A stretch of 33,941 nucleotides of DNA from an uncultured Labrenzia sp. (lineage in GTDB: Bacteria; Pseudomonadota; Alphaproteobacteria; Rhizobiales; Stappiaceae): the NCBI GenBank assembly GCA_937911395.1, contig CALDSI010000153.1, positions 1-33,941 of the forward strand, written 5' to 3'. The position numbers and the translations under genes were made by a program. Positions 9,881-17,936 of this stretch are shown here, in pieces; the first letter of the stretch is position 1; every line of letters starts with the position of its first letter. The notes beneath the pieces were generated by a model. That model was not told where the DNA came from. It did no database searches and saw only the letters and a list, made by a program, of their open reading frames with translations.

Positions 9881-10372
9881 CTAAAAGACGCCCAATCGGC
9901 GGTTTCGAAGCTTTTGTATTCGAACAGCAAGAGTGGTCAGATAGATGACAAACTCGTTTTTCTTTTCTTGTTCGAGTTCGATCGAGTCCTGCCACTGGGC
10001 AGATTCAATGTCCCGGAATGCAGCGACAACCCCTATGTAGCGGGCTTCGCTGGAGATACTGCGGTTGTAGTCGACCGTCTGTCCCGGTGTCAGCTCGTAT
10101 TCCGCACTGCCAACCAGGTCACCGCCCAACAATTTCTTGTCGTTGTCCGCGAAGTCAAAAAAGCTGCCGTTTTGAAATGCCGTCAGCTCTTTCAACTCGT
10201 AAACCCGGACCACAACCGGTGCCGGATCTCCATTTTCGTTGGGGTTTACGTTGGCATCGGCCTGCAGCTCGATCTTGATTGGTGTCGGTTTGGCGACACG
10301 CGAACACCCGGCAGAAATGGCAATGGGCGCGGCCAGAAGTCCGATGCACGCTGATCGTCGGGTCAGGCTCAT
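9881..10372 (-). CDS. tssJ: T6SS outer-membrane lipoprotein TssJ
   Basis: 163 residues. A signal sequence with RR at 5-6 leads to the lipobox ISAGC, giving a lipidated Cys23. The mature part has the TssJ transthyretin-like pattern PVVVRVYELK, then FDFADN and an EYELTPGQ block, ending with a hydrophobic strand FVIYLTTLAVRI. TssJ sits under the outer membrane and holds the periplasmic end of TssM. Its ATG overlaps the tagH stop by 4 bp (ATGA). The start and the lipobox distance fit a type II signal peptide. The double Arg alone does not make it a Tat substrate. Confidence 0.88.
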   Translation of the reverse strand: MSLTRRSACIGLLAAPIAISAGCSRVAKPTPIKIELQADANVNPNENGDPAPVVVRVYELKELTAFQNGSFFDFADNDKKLLGGDLVGSAEYELTPGQTVDYNRSISSEARYIGVVAAFRDIESAQWQDSIELEQEKKNEFVIYLTTLAVRIQKLRNRRLGVF

Positions 10373-12294
10373 TTCTTCCTCTTATTCCAATAATCGTCGG
10401 ACATGCGCCGCGCCTGCTCTTCCTGCACTTGCGTGAAGGCTTCCATGATCATCTGCCGCACGACTGCCTCATAGTCCTTGCGCATGTGATCATATGTGCT
10501 GCGCGCCGTATCCCACTTGTCGCGACGCCCCCCAAGACTTCTTAGGCGCAATGCGCCGTCGCCGTCACCGGCCTGTGCCAAAGCTTCTGGGGATAATTTT
10601 TCAAACATCAACCGCATCGCCCGTTGCATGGCCGACATGATAACCATCGAATGGCTCTGCAAATCCTGAAAGGCGTGACGGGTTGCCTGCGCGGGCGACA
10701 GATAGCCGTCGGTCCTTGTCAGCAGCATTTCATCCAAGGCCAACTCGCCAACCTTGAAATACTTGAACGGGTTGTTTTCTTTCGGTTCGATCCGGGTTTC
10801 GTCAATCCGGAACTCAGACTTCACGACCTTGCGCGCGGCCATCATCGACACGAGGCCGGATGCCATCTCGCGGACCATGGCACCGACATCCTGAAGGATC
10901 TGATCCCGGATAGCTTCAGGAACATCGGCTTCTGGAAACCCCATGGCACGTAACAGGATTTGCAGATCCTCATCGCTGCGCGGCCCGGTTGGCATCGGAA
11001 TGTTCGGGACCTCCTGAACCGATCCTGAGGCTTGCGACTCTTGTGGAGCCGGAGCTGATGGCATGGGTTGCGACGGCATCGCCTGCGCGGGCATTTGTGG
11101 TTGCTGCACGGCTGCGGGCACCGGTTGAGGTGCCCCGGCCAGCCGGGCTTCGTCCTTATCCGCACCTTTGGCCTTGGCATCGAGCGCTGCGACCCGTTGT
11201 TCACGTCGGGCTTTGAGCGCATCCAGATGAGACAGACCGCCAGCGGTTCCCGGTCCCGGCATGGGCGGCATCATCGAGGAAACAGGTGCGTTCAATCCGG
11301 CACTCTGCGGCATTGGCGGAAGTGCCGCTGATGCGGAAGCCGGCTGGGCGGCTTCCTGTACTGAGGCCGGAGCTGGGGCTGAAGAGGCTTGTTGAGCTCC
11401 AAAAGAAAAATCGTCCGGGATGGTTGATTGCGCCGCCGGTTGAGGAGCTCCCGGTTGAGACGGCATCGGAGCCGCCTCTTGCGCAGTGGGTGAACCTGGA
11501 AGCGGGCCGCCTGGAAGAGACGACCAGAAGTCGTCCGGAATGCCGCCGGAGGCTGCCGGCGTGGCAGCTGGCGCAGGCGTAGCACTTGGCTGTTGTTGAG
11601 CTGGCTCGGCCGGCGGCGATACGACCGGTCGAGGTGAAACGCTGGCGGCGACTGGTTGCGCCGGTTGGGCGACGGGTGCGGCCGTGGCTTGCGGCAGAAC
11701 TTGCGCTGTCGGGGGCACTGCAGTTGGTGCCTGCATGAAGTCCTGCGGGATTTGCTGCGTGGATGCCTGCGGGGCGGCGCTCACCACCGGCTGAGGTGCT
11801 GGGTCACTGCCACCAAGATAATCCAGCGGATCCAGAGACTGTTTGCCCTTTGGAGGCGCACCATAGGTCTGTCCCGGCGCCAGGAATTGTGCATCCGGGG
11901 TAAAATCGGGTTGCGGCTCCACTGCAGGGGCTGGCTGAACCTGTGGCTGTGCGGCAGCAACAGGAGCGGATTGCACGGGTTGCTGCGCCGTGACGAGTTC
12001 TGCAATTATTTCATAAGGACCAGCTGTCAGGACAGTCCCCGGCCCCAGCGGAATAGACCGGCCGCGGCCAATTGGCTGCTCCTGTCCGGCAAGAAACGTC
12101 CCGTTGGTGCTCTCGTCAATCAGCAGGTATGCGCCACCTTGAAACACGACGCGCGCATGTATGGATGACAAGATCCGATTGGGATCAGGAAGAACCCAGT
12201 CGCACTTTTTTGAGCGCCCAAATGTTCCACCGGAAGTCCCGTAGCGGAATTGACTGCCCAAAGCCGCGCAGGTCAGGATCAACTCACTGCTCAT
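10369..12294 (-). CDS. tagH: T6SS FHA-domain protein TagH (Fha, ImpI-like)
   Basis: 641 residues. Residues 1-100 form an FHA domain with the phosphothreonine-binding blocks FGRSKKCDW (25-33), SSIHARV (43-49) and ESTNGTF (61-67). A long Pro/Gln/Ala/Met linker (about 105-430) follows, then the C-terminal TagH/ImpI domain (about 440-641), with SEFRIDETRIEP and DEMLLTRTDGYLSPAQ as recognisable parts. In T6SS the FHA protein is the target of PpkA and the scaffold for its pathway. It overlaps tssG and tssJ by 4 bp on either side. The linker is low complexity, and its exact length could differ between strains. With pppA broken, its phosphorylated form might persist; that is inference. Confidence 0.92.
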   Translation of the reverse strand: MSSELILTCAALGSQFRYGTSGGTFGRSKKCDWVLPDPNRILSSIHARVVFQGGAYLLIDESTNGTFLAGQEQPIGRGRSIPLGPGTVLTAGPYEIIAELVTAQQPVQSAPVAAAQPQVQPAPAVEPQPDFTPDAQFLAPGQTYGAPPKGKQSLDPLDYLGGSDPAPQPVVSAAPQASTQQIPQDFMQAPTAVPPTAQVLPQATAAPVAQPAQPVAASVSPRPVVSPPAEPAQQQPSATPAPAATPAASGGIPDDFWSSLPGGPLPGSPTAQEAAPMPSQPGAPQPAAQSTIPDDFSFGAQQASSAPAPASVQEAAQPASASAALPPMPQSAGLNAPVSSMMPPMPGPGTAGGLSHLDALKARREQRVAALDAKAKGADKDEARLAGAPQPVPAAVQQPQMPAQAMPSQPMPSAPAPQESQASGSVQEVPNIPMPTGPRSDEDLQILLRAMGFPEADVPEAIRDQILQDVGAMVREMASGLVSMMAARKVVKSEFRIDETRIEPKENNPFKYFKVGELALDEMLLTRTDGYLSPAQATRHAFQDLQSHSMVIMSAMQRAMRLMFEKLSPEALAQAGDGDGALRLRSLGGRRDKWDTARSTYDHMRKDYEAVVRQMIMEAFTQVQEEQARRMSDDYWNKRKK

Positions 12295-13400
12295 GACACC
12301 ATCAGACCGTTGGATTGTTTTTCGGCAAGTCCCGTTCCGGCCATACGACCGCTAATATCCGGCGTAGCATGTTCCAGCTCACCGGTATAGTCTGGTCCGC
12401 TCCCCAAAGGCAGGCCCGTCAACTGAACAGGATTCTCCAGTTGGCTGTCTTCCTCGGCATCGAGCCACAGCGAAACACCCAGCCGAATATCGCCGATTTT
12501 TCCGGCCGTCACCGTGTCCTCCTTGAAGACGAACTGCAGATCCCAATCGAGTGGGTCCCGCATGACCATAGCCAAGAGTTCGGCAATTTCAGGGTGCCGC
12601 TCTCCTCCGGGCATGAATGGTTTGAGTTTTTCATAGGACGCTGGGCCCATCCGGACAGTGAACTTGCCGAGGTCGTCTTCAACTTCTTCGCCAAGCACCA
12701 TGTCTCCACCAAGAAGGGTGTTTCGAACGCCAAGCGAGATCTGGCTGTCTTCACCCATCACTACATGACGGTTCACATACTCTATGATTTCGCACGGCAC
12801 CTTGAAGAAGCTCGACAAGACCGATGCAACAGCCTCGGCGGAGTTCGAGTACAGCGACATCAAACCAACATGCGGCAGCAGGGCCGATCTTGCGACGGAT
12901 CCGATTTCCGCCCGGTCCTCGATCGGAAATCCGCACAAAGCCAGGAAGCATTTGGACGTTGCATCAAGCCCATGATCTTCAAACCGGATGTAGTGCCGGG
13001 AGCGGCGCCAAATCTGGTACAAAAGGATCGTCAGACGGTGATTGAACAGATCCAAAAGATCTTCAAGAGAAGATGGGTTTTCGTCGCTCTCGATGATCCT
13101 TTCCGTGACGTTCGGCGGCAGCGGCGATGCCGGACCATAAAGGCCCAGAAAATTCACCCGGATATCAAATTTGTCGCGCGCCTCGTCATAGGAGATCTCG
13201 GAGACATCACTGGCTCCAAAACTCAACGAGCGGGTGGCACGGAACTGGATCGGTTCATCTTTCGGCGCGTGGCCTGGACCCATCTTGTTGACGTCGGCAT
13301 GCATCAGGCCGATGAGGTAGACGAGCTGAAAGAATTGGCTGTGCGCAAGGTGCCCGGCAAGAGCGTTGTGTTTTTCCGTTGCCTCGACAACTTCCGTCAT
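12291..13400 (-). CDS. tssG: T6SS baseplate protein TssG (ImpH)
   Basis: 369 residues. SQFFQLVYLIGLM (21-33), then IQFRATRSLSFGAS, then NFLGLYGPASPLPPNVTE are the ordered TssG blocks, with the GLYGPxSPLP motif diagnostic. The family forms the TssF2-TssG heart of the wedge complex of the baseplate. The gene overlaps tssF (13397-13400) and tagH (12291-12294) by 4 bp each, so translation is probably coupled and stoichiometry fixed. A large plus-strand frame opposite it is a shadow. Nothing unusual is seen. Confidence 0.93.
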   Translation of the reverse strand: MTEVVEATEKHNALAGHLAHSQFFQLVYLIGLMHADVNKMGPGHAPKDEPIQFRATRSLSFGASDVSEISYDEARDKFDIRVNFLGLYGPASPLPPNVTERIIESDENPSSLEDLLDLFNHRLTILLYQIWRRSRHYIRFEDHGLDATSKCFLALCGFPIEDRAEIGSVARSALLPHVGLMSLYSNSAEAVASVLSSFFKVPCEIIEYVNRHVVMGEDSQISLGVRNTLLGGDMVLGEEVEDDLGKFTVRMGPASYEKLKPFMPGGERHPEIAELLAMVMRDPLDWDLQFVFKEDTVTAGKIGDIRLGVSLWLDAEEDSQLENPVQLTGLPLGSGPDYTGELEHATPDISGRMAGTGLAEKQSNGLMVS

Positions 13401-15145
13401 AGCTGCGCCGCGCTCCCTTCCTTCGGATCCCAGCTCAAGAGCGTGTTGCTGTCGGTCCCGATGATCGAGAGGCGATGCAGACTGTTTATGCTGGCGTAGG
13501 ATTTCAAAAAGCGGTCCAAAATACAGCCGAAAAGGTACATTTCCGCCTCTCCGCCCATTTCACTCTCGGCGAGCCGAAGCACAAGTTCATAGGCGCGGAC
13601 GGGACGCCCATTGCGGAAGATATCGACGCTGCGCCGTTCGAAACTCTTGAAGCTTTGAAGCAAGAGATCCCGCTGAAGCGCGGCCTGCCGGTCCACATTC
13701 GCCCGGAAATCATAGGCCCCGATCACTGTGCGCAACGCTTCGACGTCGATCAGCGATGCATAGTTGCGGGAGAGGTTGGCAATCAGCGTCCACAAGATCC
13801 GGTCATCTAGCGGCGGTGGAACCTCGCCCAAAATCCGGGTGATATTTGTGAACACCAGTTTGGCCGGTGTCTCCGATGTTGGCTGGTTGACCGACCCAAT
13901 GCCGAACTTGCTGGCGTGCTCCCCATTGGAGCAAAGCAGATTTAGAGAGATTGTTTCGGTCAACGGTTCTCCGGCTTTGTTGAGCCGGGTGACGAACGAA
14001 ATGTAGTGGTCAATTCCACTTCCGAGAACCGACGGTTTGATGGTCGCACGGTAGTAGAGCTTGTCCGGATCCGCCCCGGACGTATCGTGCGAGAAGGACT
14101 CAAACGCCTGGTAATCAATTCGCTTGCTGCTGCCTTGCACCCAACCGGTCACGGACAGCACGTCATGGACGCTGCGCAGCTCGCGGCCGCCAAGTGGCCG
14201 CACCGGGTACTCACTGCGATCATGCGACACCAGAAGGGCCTGGCCTTCGGCCTCAAACAGATTGACCGCGGGCGTGGTGTTCAACTGGATCTGGTGCGGC
14301 ATCACCCGGCTGAGGTTGGAAAAACCCTGATTGAAATGAAACACCAGTTTGAAGCTGTCCGCGGTTACACGGGCGTATTTCTCAAGGCCGCGGATGCGGA
14401 CATACATGAATTTTTCAGGGCAGGAGAAGTACTCCTGCATGATCCGGAACCCGTCAAATGAACCTTCCGGATATGGTAGACTCGCTTCGTCACGTTCAAA
14501 CCCGACCGGCTCCAGAACCACGTCCGCGGTGATCGGGTCCTGTCCCTTTGGCAACAGCTGAACCGACCTCAATCGCTTCATCAGATAAAGGTAAAGCTGT
14601 TGCGCCGTGTTGGTCTCGCCTTGCCCGCCGAGGTAAAGGGTCAGCGGTGCAGCCGCCAATGCAGCGAGGCCTGCGCCAGCCGTTTTCGTAAAGGACAACT
14701 CGAGAGACGCACTGTCCTTGCGGTTGTCCAAGTTGGTATCGCTGATCTCCAGCGGCAGAACGTTGAGGTCCAGAGTCGTGCGAAACGGCACCGCTTCGCC
14801 GTTCATGGAAGCGGTCTTGACCGACGTCCCCTTCGGAACGCGAATGGCCAATTCAGAAACATCCGGTGCGTGCCGGAATTTCAAAGTCGTCATCGGCGGG
14901 ACAGGCCGCAGGTAATGCGGCCAGATCAGCTTGAGCAGCGAATGCGCCACCTCCGGCATTTCAGCATCCAGCCGCTGGCGCAGCCGTCCGACAAGAAACG
15001 CAAAGCCTTCCATGAGCCGTTCGACATCGGGGTCTGTCGGGTCATCGGCAAGGTACTTGGACAGACGCGGGTTTGCCTTGGCAAACTCGGCTCCGAGTTC
15101 CTTGAGATAGCTGAGTTCATCCCTGTAGTAGGAATTGACCGACAT
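13397..15145 (-). CDS. tssF: T6SS baseplate protein TssF (ImpG/VasA)
   Basis: 582 residues, normal for TssF. The start YYRDELSYLKELGAEFAKAN (6-25) followed by DPDVERLMEGFAFL is the family signature. The further WPHYLRPVPPM stretch is also typical. TssF builds the baseplate wedge with TssG, TssE and TssK. It follows tssE after 22 bp and overlaps tssG by 4 bp. The ATG at 15145 is the only sensible start, since the signature begins at residue 6. Confidence 0.94.
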   Translation of the reverse strand: MSVNSYYRDELSYLKELGAEFAKANPRLSKYLADDPTDPDVERLMEGFAFLVGRLRQRLDAEMPEVAHSLLKLIWPHYLRPVPPMTTLKFRHAPDVSELAIRVPKGTSVKTASMNGEAVPFRTTLDLNVLPLEISDTNLDNRKDSASLELSFTKTAGAGLAALAAAPLTLYLGGQGETNTAQQLYLYLMKRLRSVQLLPKGQDPITADVVLEPVGFERDEASLPYPEGSFDGFRIMQEYFSCPEKFMYVRIRGLEKYARVTADSFKLVFHFNQGFSNLSRVMPHQIQLNTTPAVNLFEAEGQALLVSHDRSEYPVRPLGGRELRSVHDVLSVTGWVQGSSKRIDYQAFESFSHDTSGADPDKLYYRATIKPSVLGSGIDHYISFVTRLNKAGEPLTETISLNLLCSNGEHASKFGIGSVNQPTSETPAKLVFTNITRILGEVPPPLDDRILWTLIANLSRNYASLIDVEALRTVIGAYDFRANVDRQAALQRDLLLQSFKSFERRSVDIFRNGRPVRAYELVLRLAESEMGGEAEMYLFGCILDRFLKSYASINSLHRLSIIGTDSNTLLSWDPKEGSAAQL

Positions 15146-15167
15146 CCAGCACGTATCCTTTTACGGC

Positions 15168-15581
15168 TTAAGCAGTGAGGCGCACCTTGCCCGAGCTGTC
15201 CAGCACAGAATCAAAACGCACGCGAACCTGCCGCGTACCATATTTCAAGTCTGCCTCAACGTTGAACACAAACTCCAGCGGACGGTTCGGATCCTCAATT
15301 GTCCGGACCACCGGATTGCTCAGTCGAGGTTCGAATTTGATGATTTGCTGCTCAATATCCCGGCACAGCTCTGAAGCTGTATCCTTGTGGCTCTGGTTGA
15401 CAGCGTTGAAATCCGCCAGCCCGTAGTCGGGACGCGTTTCACAGCAGCCTGCCATTGAGTTCAACAGGATCCGCAAGTCGGCGAGAATACTGTCCATCAG
15501 CGCCGCCTCATGCTGATCCAGCGACTTGAACTCGTCTTTTAGTACATCGCCTTCAAGACGCTGAAAAAGGGATACCGCCAC
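15168..15581 (-). CDS. tssE: T6SS baseplate protein TssE (gp25-like)
   Basis: 137 residues, the usual size. SLFQRLEG (4-11) and DSILADLRILLNSMAG form the N-terminal helix region. NPVVRTIEDPNRPLEFVFNV, followed by a short strand end, is the gp25-like core, which nucleates sheath assembly on the baseplate. The gene lies 81 bp after tssC, a gap that holds a strong hairpin, and 22 bp before tssF. Confidence 0.9.
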   Translation of the reverse strand: MAVSLFQRLEGDVLKDEFKSLDQHEAALMDSILADLRILLNSMAGCCETRPDYGLADFNAVNQSHKDTASELCRDIEQQIIKFEPRLSNPVVRTIEDPNRPLEFVFNVEADLKYGTRQVRVRFDSVLDSSGKVRLTA

Positions 15582-15603
15582 AACAGAGGTCCTCTTGAAG
15601 CAA

Positions 15604-15633
15604 CACAGGGCACCAATCGTTTGGCGCCCTGTG
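15604..15633 (-). terminator. Hairpin in tssC-tssE gap, attenuator or RNA stabiliser
   Basis: CACAGGGC (15604-15611) pairs perfectly with GCCCTGTG (15626-15633). After one mismatch, CCAA pairs with TTGG around a TCGT loop. The structure sits between the sheath gene tssC and the baseplate gene tssE. No run of T follows in the direction of transcription, so it is more likely a stabilising or partial-attenuation structure than a full terminator. Confidence 0.6.
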
Positions 15634-15662
15634 AAAGGTCATTCGTCAAGACACTGACCGAC

Positions 15663-17150
15663 TTAAGCCTTGTCGAGCTTGCCTTTCAAGGACAGTGTGA
15701 AGTCTGCCCCCATGTACTTGAAGTGCGGCTGTACCGCCATCGACACGCTGTACCAGCCTGGTTCGCCCTCAACATCCGATACGGTGATCGACGCCTTGCG
15801 AAGCGGACGGCGCGAACGCACGTCTGCGGACGGATTGTCTTGGTCAGATACGTACTGGCGGATCCAGTTGTTCAGCTCGGACTGCAGTTCGTTGCGGTCT
15901 TTCCAGCTGCCGATGTTCTCCCGCTGCAAAACCTTGATGTAATGCGCCAAGCGGTTGATGATCATCATATATGGCAACTGTGTGCCGAGCTTGTAGTTCA
16001 GCTCCGCATCCTTGGCTTCCGGATTGTTGCCGAAGAACTTCGGCTTTTGAACCGAGTTTGCCGAGAAGAACGCAGCGTTGTCGGACCCTTTGCGCATTGT
16101 CAGGGAAATAAAGCCCTGCTCGGCAAGTTCGTATTCCTTACGATCGGAAACCAGAACTTCTGTCGGGATCTTGCTCTGCAGCTGCCCCATGGCCTCAAAG
16201 GTGTGGACCGGCAGATCCTCGACCGCCCCCCCTGACTGAGGGCCGATGATGTTCGGGCACCAGCGGAATTTGGCAAAGCTGTCGGTCAGCTTGGTCGCCA
16301 TTGCAAACGCTGCGTTGCCCCAGAGGTAATTTTCGCTCTGGGAGCCAGACTCTTCTTCGTAGTTGAATGCCTTTACCGGTGTGGTCTCAGGCCCATACGG
16401 GGTACGAAGCATGAAGCGCGGCATGGCCAGCGCAAAATAGCGGGAATCCTCCGACTCGCGGAAAGAGTTCCATTTCGCGTATTTCGGCCCCTCAAAAATG
16501 GATTCCATGTCCTTGAGGTTCGGGATCTCCTCAAAGGTATCAACACCGAACATGGCCGGCGCAGCTGCAGCGATAAACGGAGCATGCGACATGGACCCAA
16601 CGCTGGCGCAGTACTGAGCCAGTTTGATATCCTGTGAGCCGGGGCCGAAATCGTAGTTTGTCACGACCGCGCCAACCGGCTGACCACCGAACTGACCATA
16701 TTCTGCTGTGTAAATGTGCTTGTAAAGGCCGGACTTCACGACTTCCGGGCTGTCTTCGAAATCTTCCAGAAGCTCGTCTTTGGAGACGCTCATCATTTCG
16801 ATTTTGATGTTCTGGCGGAAATCTGTCCGGTCCGCGACAAACTTCAGACTGCGCCAAGCGGACTCCAGCGTCTTGAAGTCTTCATTGTGGATGATCTGAT
16901 CGACCTGGTCCGACAGCTTCTTGTCGATCTCGGTGATCATCATGTCGACGGCAGCGCCAGAGACCTGGCTTTGGCCGTCTGTCGGCTTCAGAAGTTCGGA
17001 AATGAATGCAGCAACGCCCTTTTTGGCGACGTCATAACCATCGTCGCTCGGCGCGAGTTTGGTTTCCTGCAAAATCTGGTCAAGCAACGAGGCGTCGAGT
17101 TCCTCGGTTTGCGCGCCGGCGCCCTGTTGCTGGTTTTCGGTGTCAGCCAT
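15663..17150 (-). CDS. tssC: T6SS sheath large subunit TssC
   Basis: 495 residues from ATG 17150; a GTG two codons upstream is also open but less likely. The family blocks are all present: WRSLKFVADRTDF, MMSVSKDELLEDFEDS, YDFGPGSQDIKLAQYCA, AHAPF-type SHAPFIAAAAPAMFG, FRESEDSRYFALAMPRFML, FSANSVQKPKFFG and the C-terminal HFKYMGADFTLSLKGKL. TssB/TssC heterodimers form the contractile sheath in the cytoplasm, which ClpV takes apart after firing. The N-terminal part is acidic and Gln-rich. It follows tssB after 80 bp, a gap that holds a small GC-rich hairpin (17196-17215). This is the standard sheath gene, in contrast to the divergent relative at the left edge. Confidence 0.96.
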   Translation of the reverse strand: MADTENQQQGAGAQTEELDASLLDQILQETKLAPSDDGYDVAKKGVAAFISELLKPTDGQSQVSGAAVDMMITEIDKKLSDQVDQIIHNEDFKTLESAWRSLKFVADRTDFRQNIKIEMMSVSKDELLEDFEDSPEVVKSGLYKHIYTAEYGQFGGQPVGAVVTNYDFGPGSQDIKLAQYCASVGSMSHAPFIAAAAPAMFGVDTFEEIPNLKDMESIFEGPKYAKWNSFRESEDSRYFALAMPRFMLRTPYGPETTPVKAFNYEEESGSQSENYLWGNAAFAMATKLTDSFAKFRWCPNIIGPQSGGAVEDLPVHTFEAMGQLQSKIPTEVLVSDRKEYELAEQGFISLTMRKGSDNAAFFSANSVQKPKFFGNNPEAKDAELNYKLGTQLPYMMIINRLAHYIKVLQRENIGSWKDRNELQSELNNWIRQYVSDQDNPSADVRSRRPLRKASITVSDVEGEPGWYSVSMAVQPHFKYMGADFTLSLKGKLDKA

Positions 17151-17195
17151 GTTCACGGTCTCTGATCTTGCTGTGGTCCGGGTAAGATGAAATCA

Positions 17196-17215
17196 GCGGG
17201 CGCCGGTTGCGCCGC
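17196..17215 (-). other. Small GC-rich hairpin in tssB-tssC gap
   Basis: GCGGGCGC (17196-17203) pairs with GCGCCGC (17209-17215) with one bulged G and a five-base loop. It lies between the two sheath genes. No T tract follows, so I do not call a terminator. Confidence 0.35.
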
Positions 17216-17230
17216 CGATTTGAACGGCAC

Positions 17231-17749
17231 TTATTCGCCGTCGCCGGAATTGCCGGTCGTCTTGGTGAGTTCAGCCAGAAGTTTTTCTCGGGCAGCTTCA
17301 TCGCCGAGAACGTTCTGGATTGCCTTTCGGAACGCCGGAACGTTGCCCAGCGGACCCTTCAAGGCGACAAGCGCCTCACGCAGCTCCAGAAGTTTGTTGA
17401 GTTCCGGCGTCTGACGCACAACGGATTCAGGAGAGAAATCGGCCAGGCTTTCGATCTTCAGCGAAACAGACAGCTTTTCCTGCTCTTCGCCTTCCTGCTG
17501 TTCGACAAGCTTGTTGTCTGTCGACATGTCCAGCTTCAACTCGTGGCTTTTCATCACCTCGTTGAAGTTGTCCTTGTTGATGTTGATCAGGGACCGGTCC
17601 TCGACTGGCGTGTCGTCGGGACGCATGGTGTAATCCCCGAGCATGACGAGCTTCAGCGGAAGTTCAACTTCTTCCTTAGCGTCTCCCGTTGCGGGCTTGT
17701 ACTTGATATTCACCCGCTCCTTGGGAGCGACGGAGGATTCTTTGGACAT
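17231..17749 (-). CDS. tssB: T6SS sheath small subunit TssB
   Basis: 172 residues, the normal length. VNIKYKPATGDAKEEVELPL (14-33) and KLVMLGDYTMRPDDTPVEDR (34-53) followed by ININKDNFNEVM are the TssB signatures. LLELREALVALKGPLGN and FRKAIQNVLGD are the C-terminal helices that pair with TssC. A strong ribosome site AAGGAGAAGGC sits directly before ATG 17749. A 187-bp gap separates it from tssA upstream, the largest in the operon, so a second promoter there is possible although I could not define one. Confidence 0.95.
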   Translation of the reverse strand: MSKESSVAPKERVNIKYKPATGDAKEEVELPLKLVMLGDYTMRPDDTPVEDRSLININKDNFNEVMKSHELKLDMSTDNKLVEQQEGEEQEKLSVSLKIESLADFSPESVVRQTPELNKLLELREALVALKGPLGNVPAFRKAIQNVLGDEAAREKLLAELTKTTGNSGDGE

Positions 17750-17936
17750 GCCTTCTCCTTAACGTCAGTCGAGCTTCCGATGTCACTTACGGAAATCATG
17801 TTATAAAACCGGTGTTCCCCTGTCCGGGGGCACTTTAGAACTGTTTCATGTCAAATCTGTCTAGAAGAGTCTTAAAAAAGACCTCTCAAAGACATGACTT
17901 TTTTCAAAAGGCACACAACAAAACCACTTTGCGCGG
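17750..17936. other. tssA-tssB intergenic stretch
   Basis: This 187-bp gap carries no reading frame of interest. A short CCCC-TGTCC-GGGG hairpin lies about 17816-17829. A TTGACA occurs on the minus strand near 17850, but no acceptable -10 box lies at 16-18 bases, so I leave promoter assignment open. Confidence 0.4.

Noticed and set aside
11500-12000. Tandem repeat array in the tagH linker
   Set aside because: The stretch is Pro/Gln/Ala-rich coding sequence of low complexity without a regular repeat unit.
12315-13499. Long plus-strand frame opposite tssG
   Set aside because: It is the shadow of tssG and the tssF end, with a basic, Arg-rich composition typical of antisense frames and no known motif.
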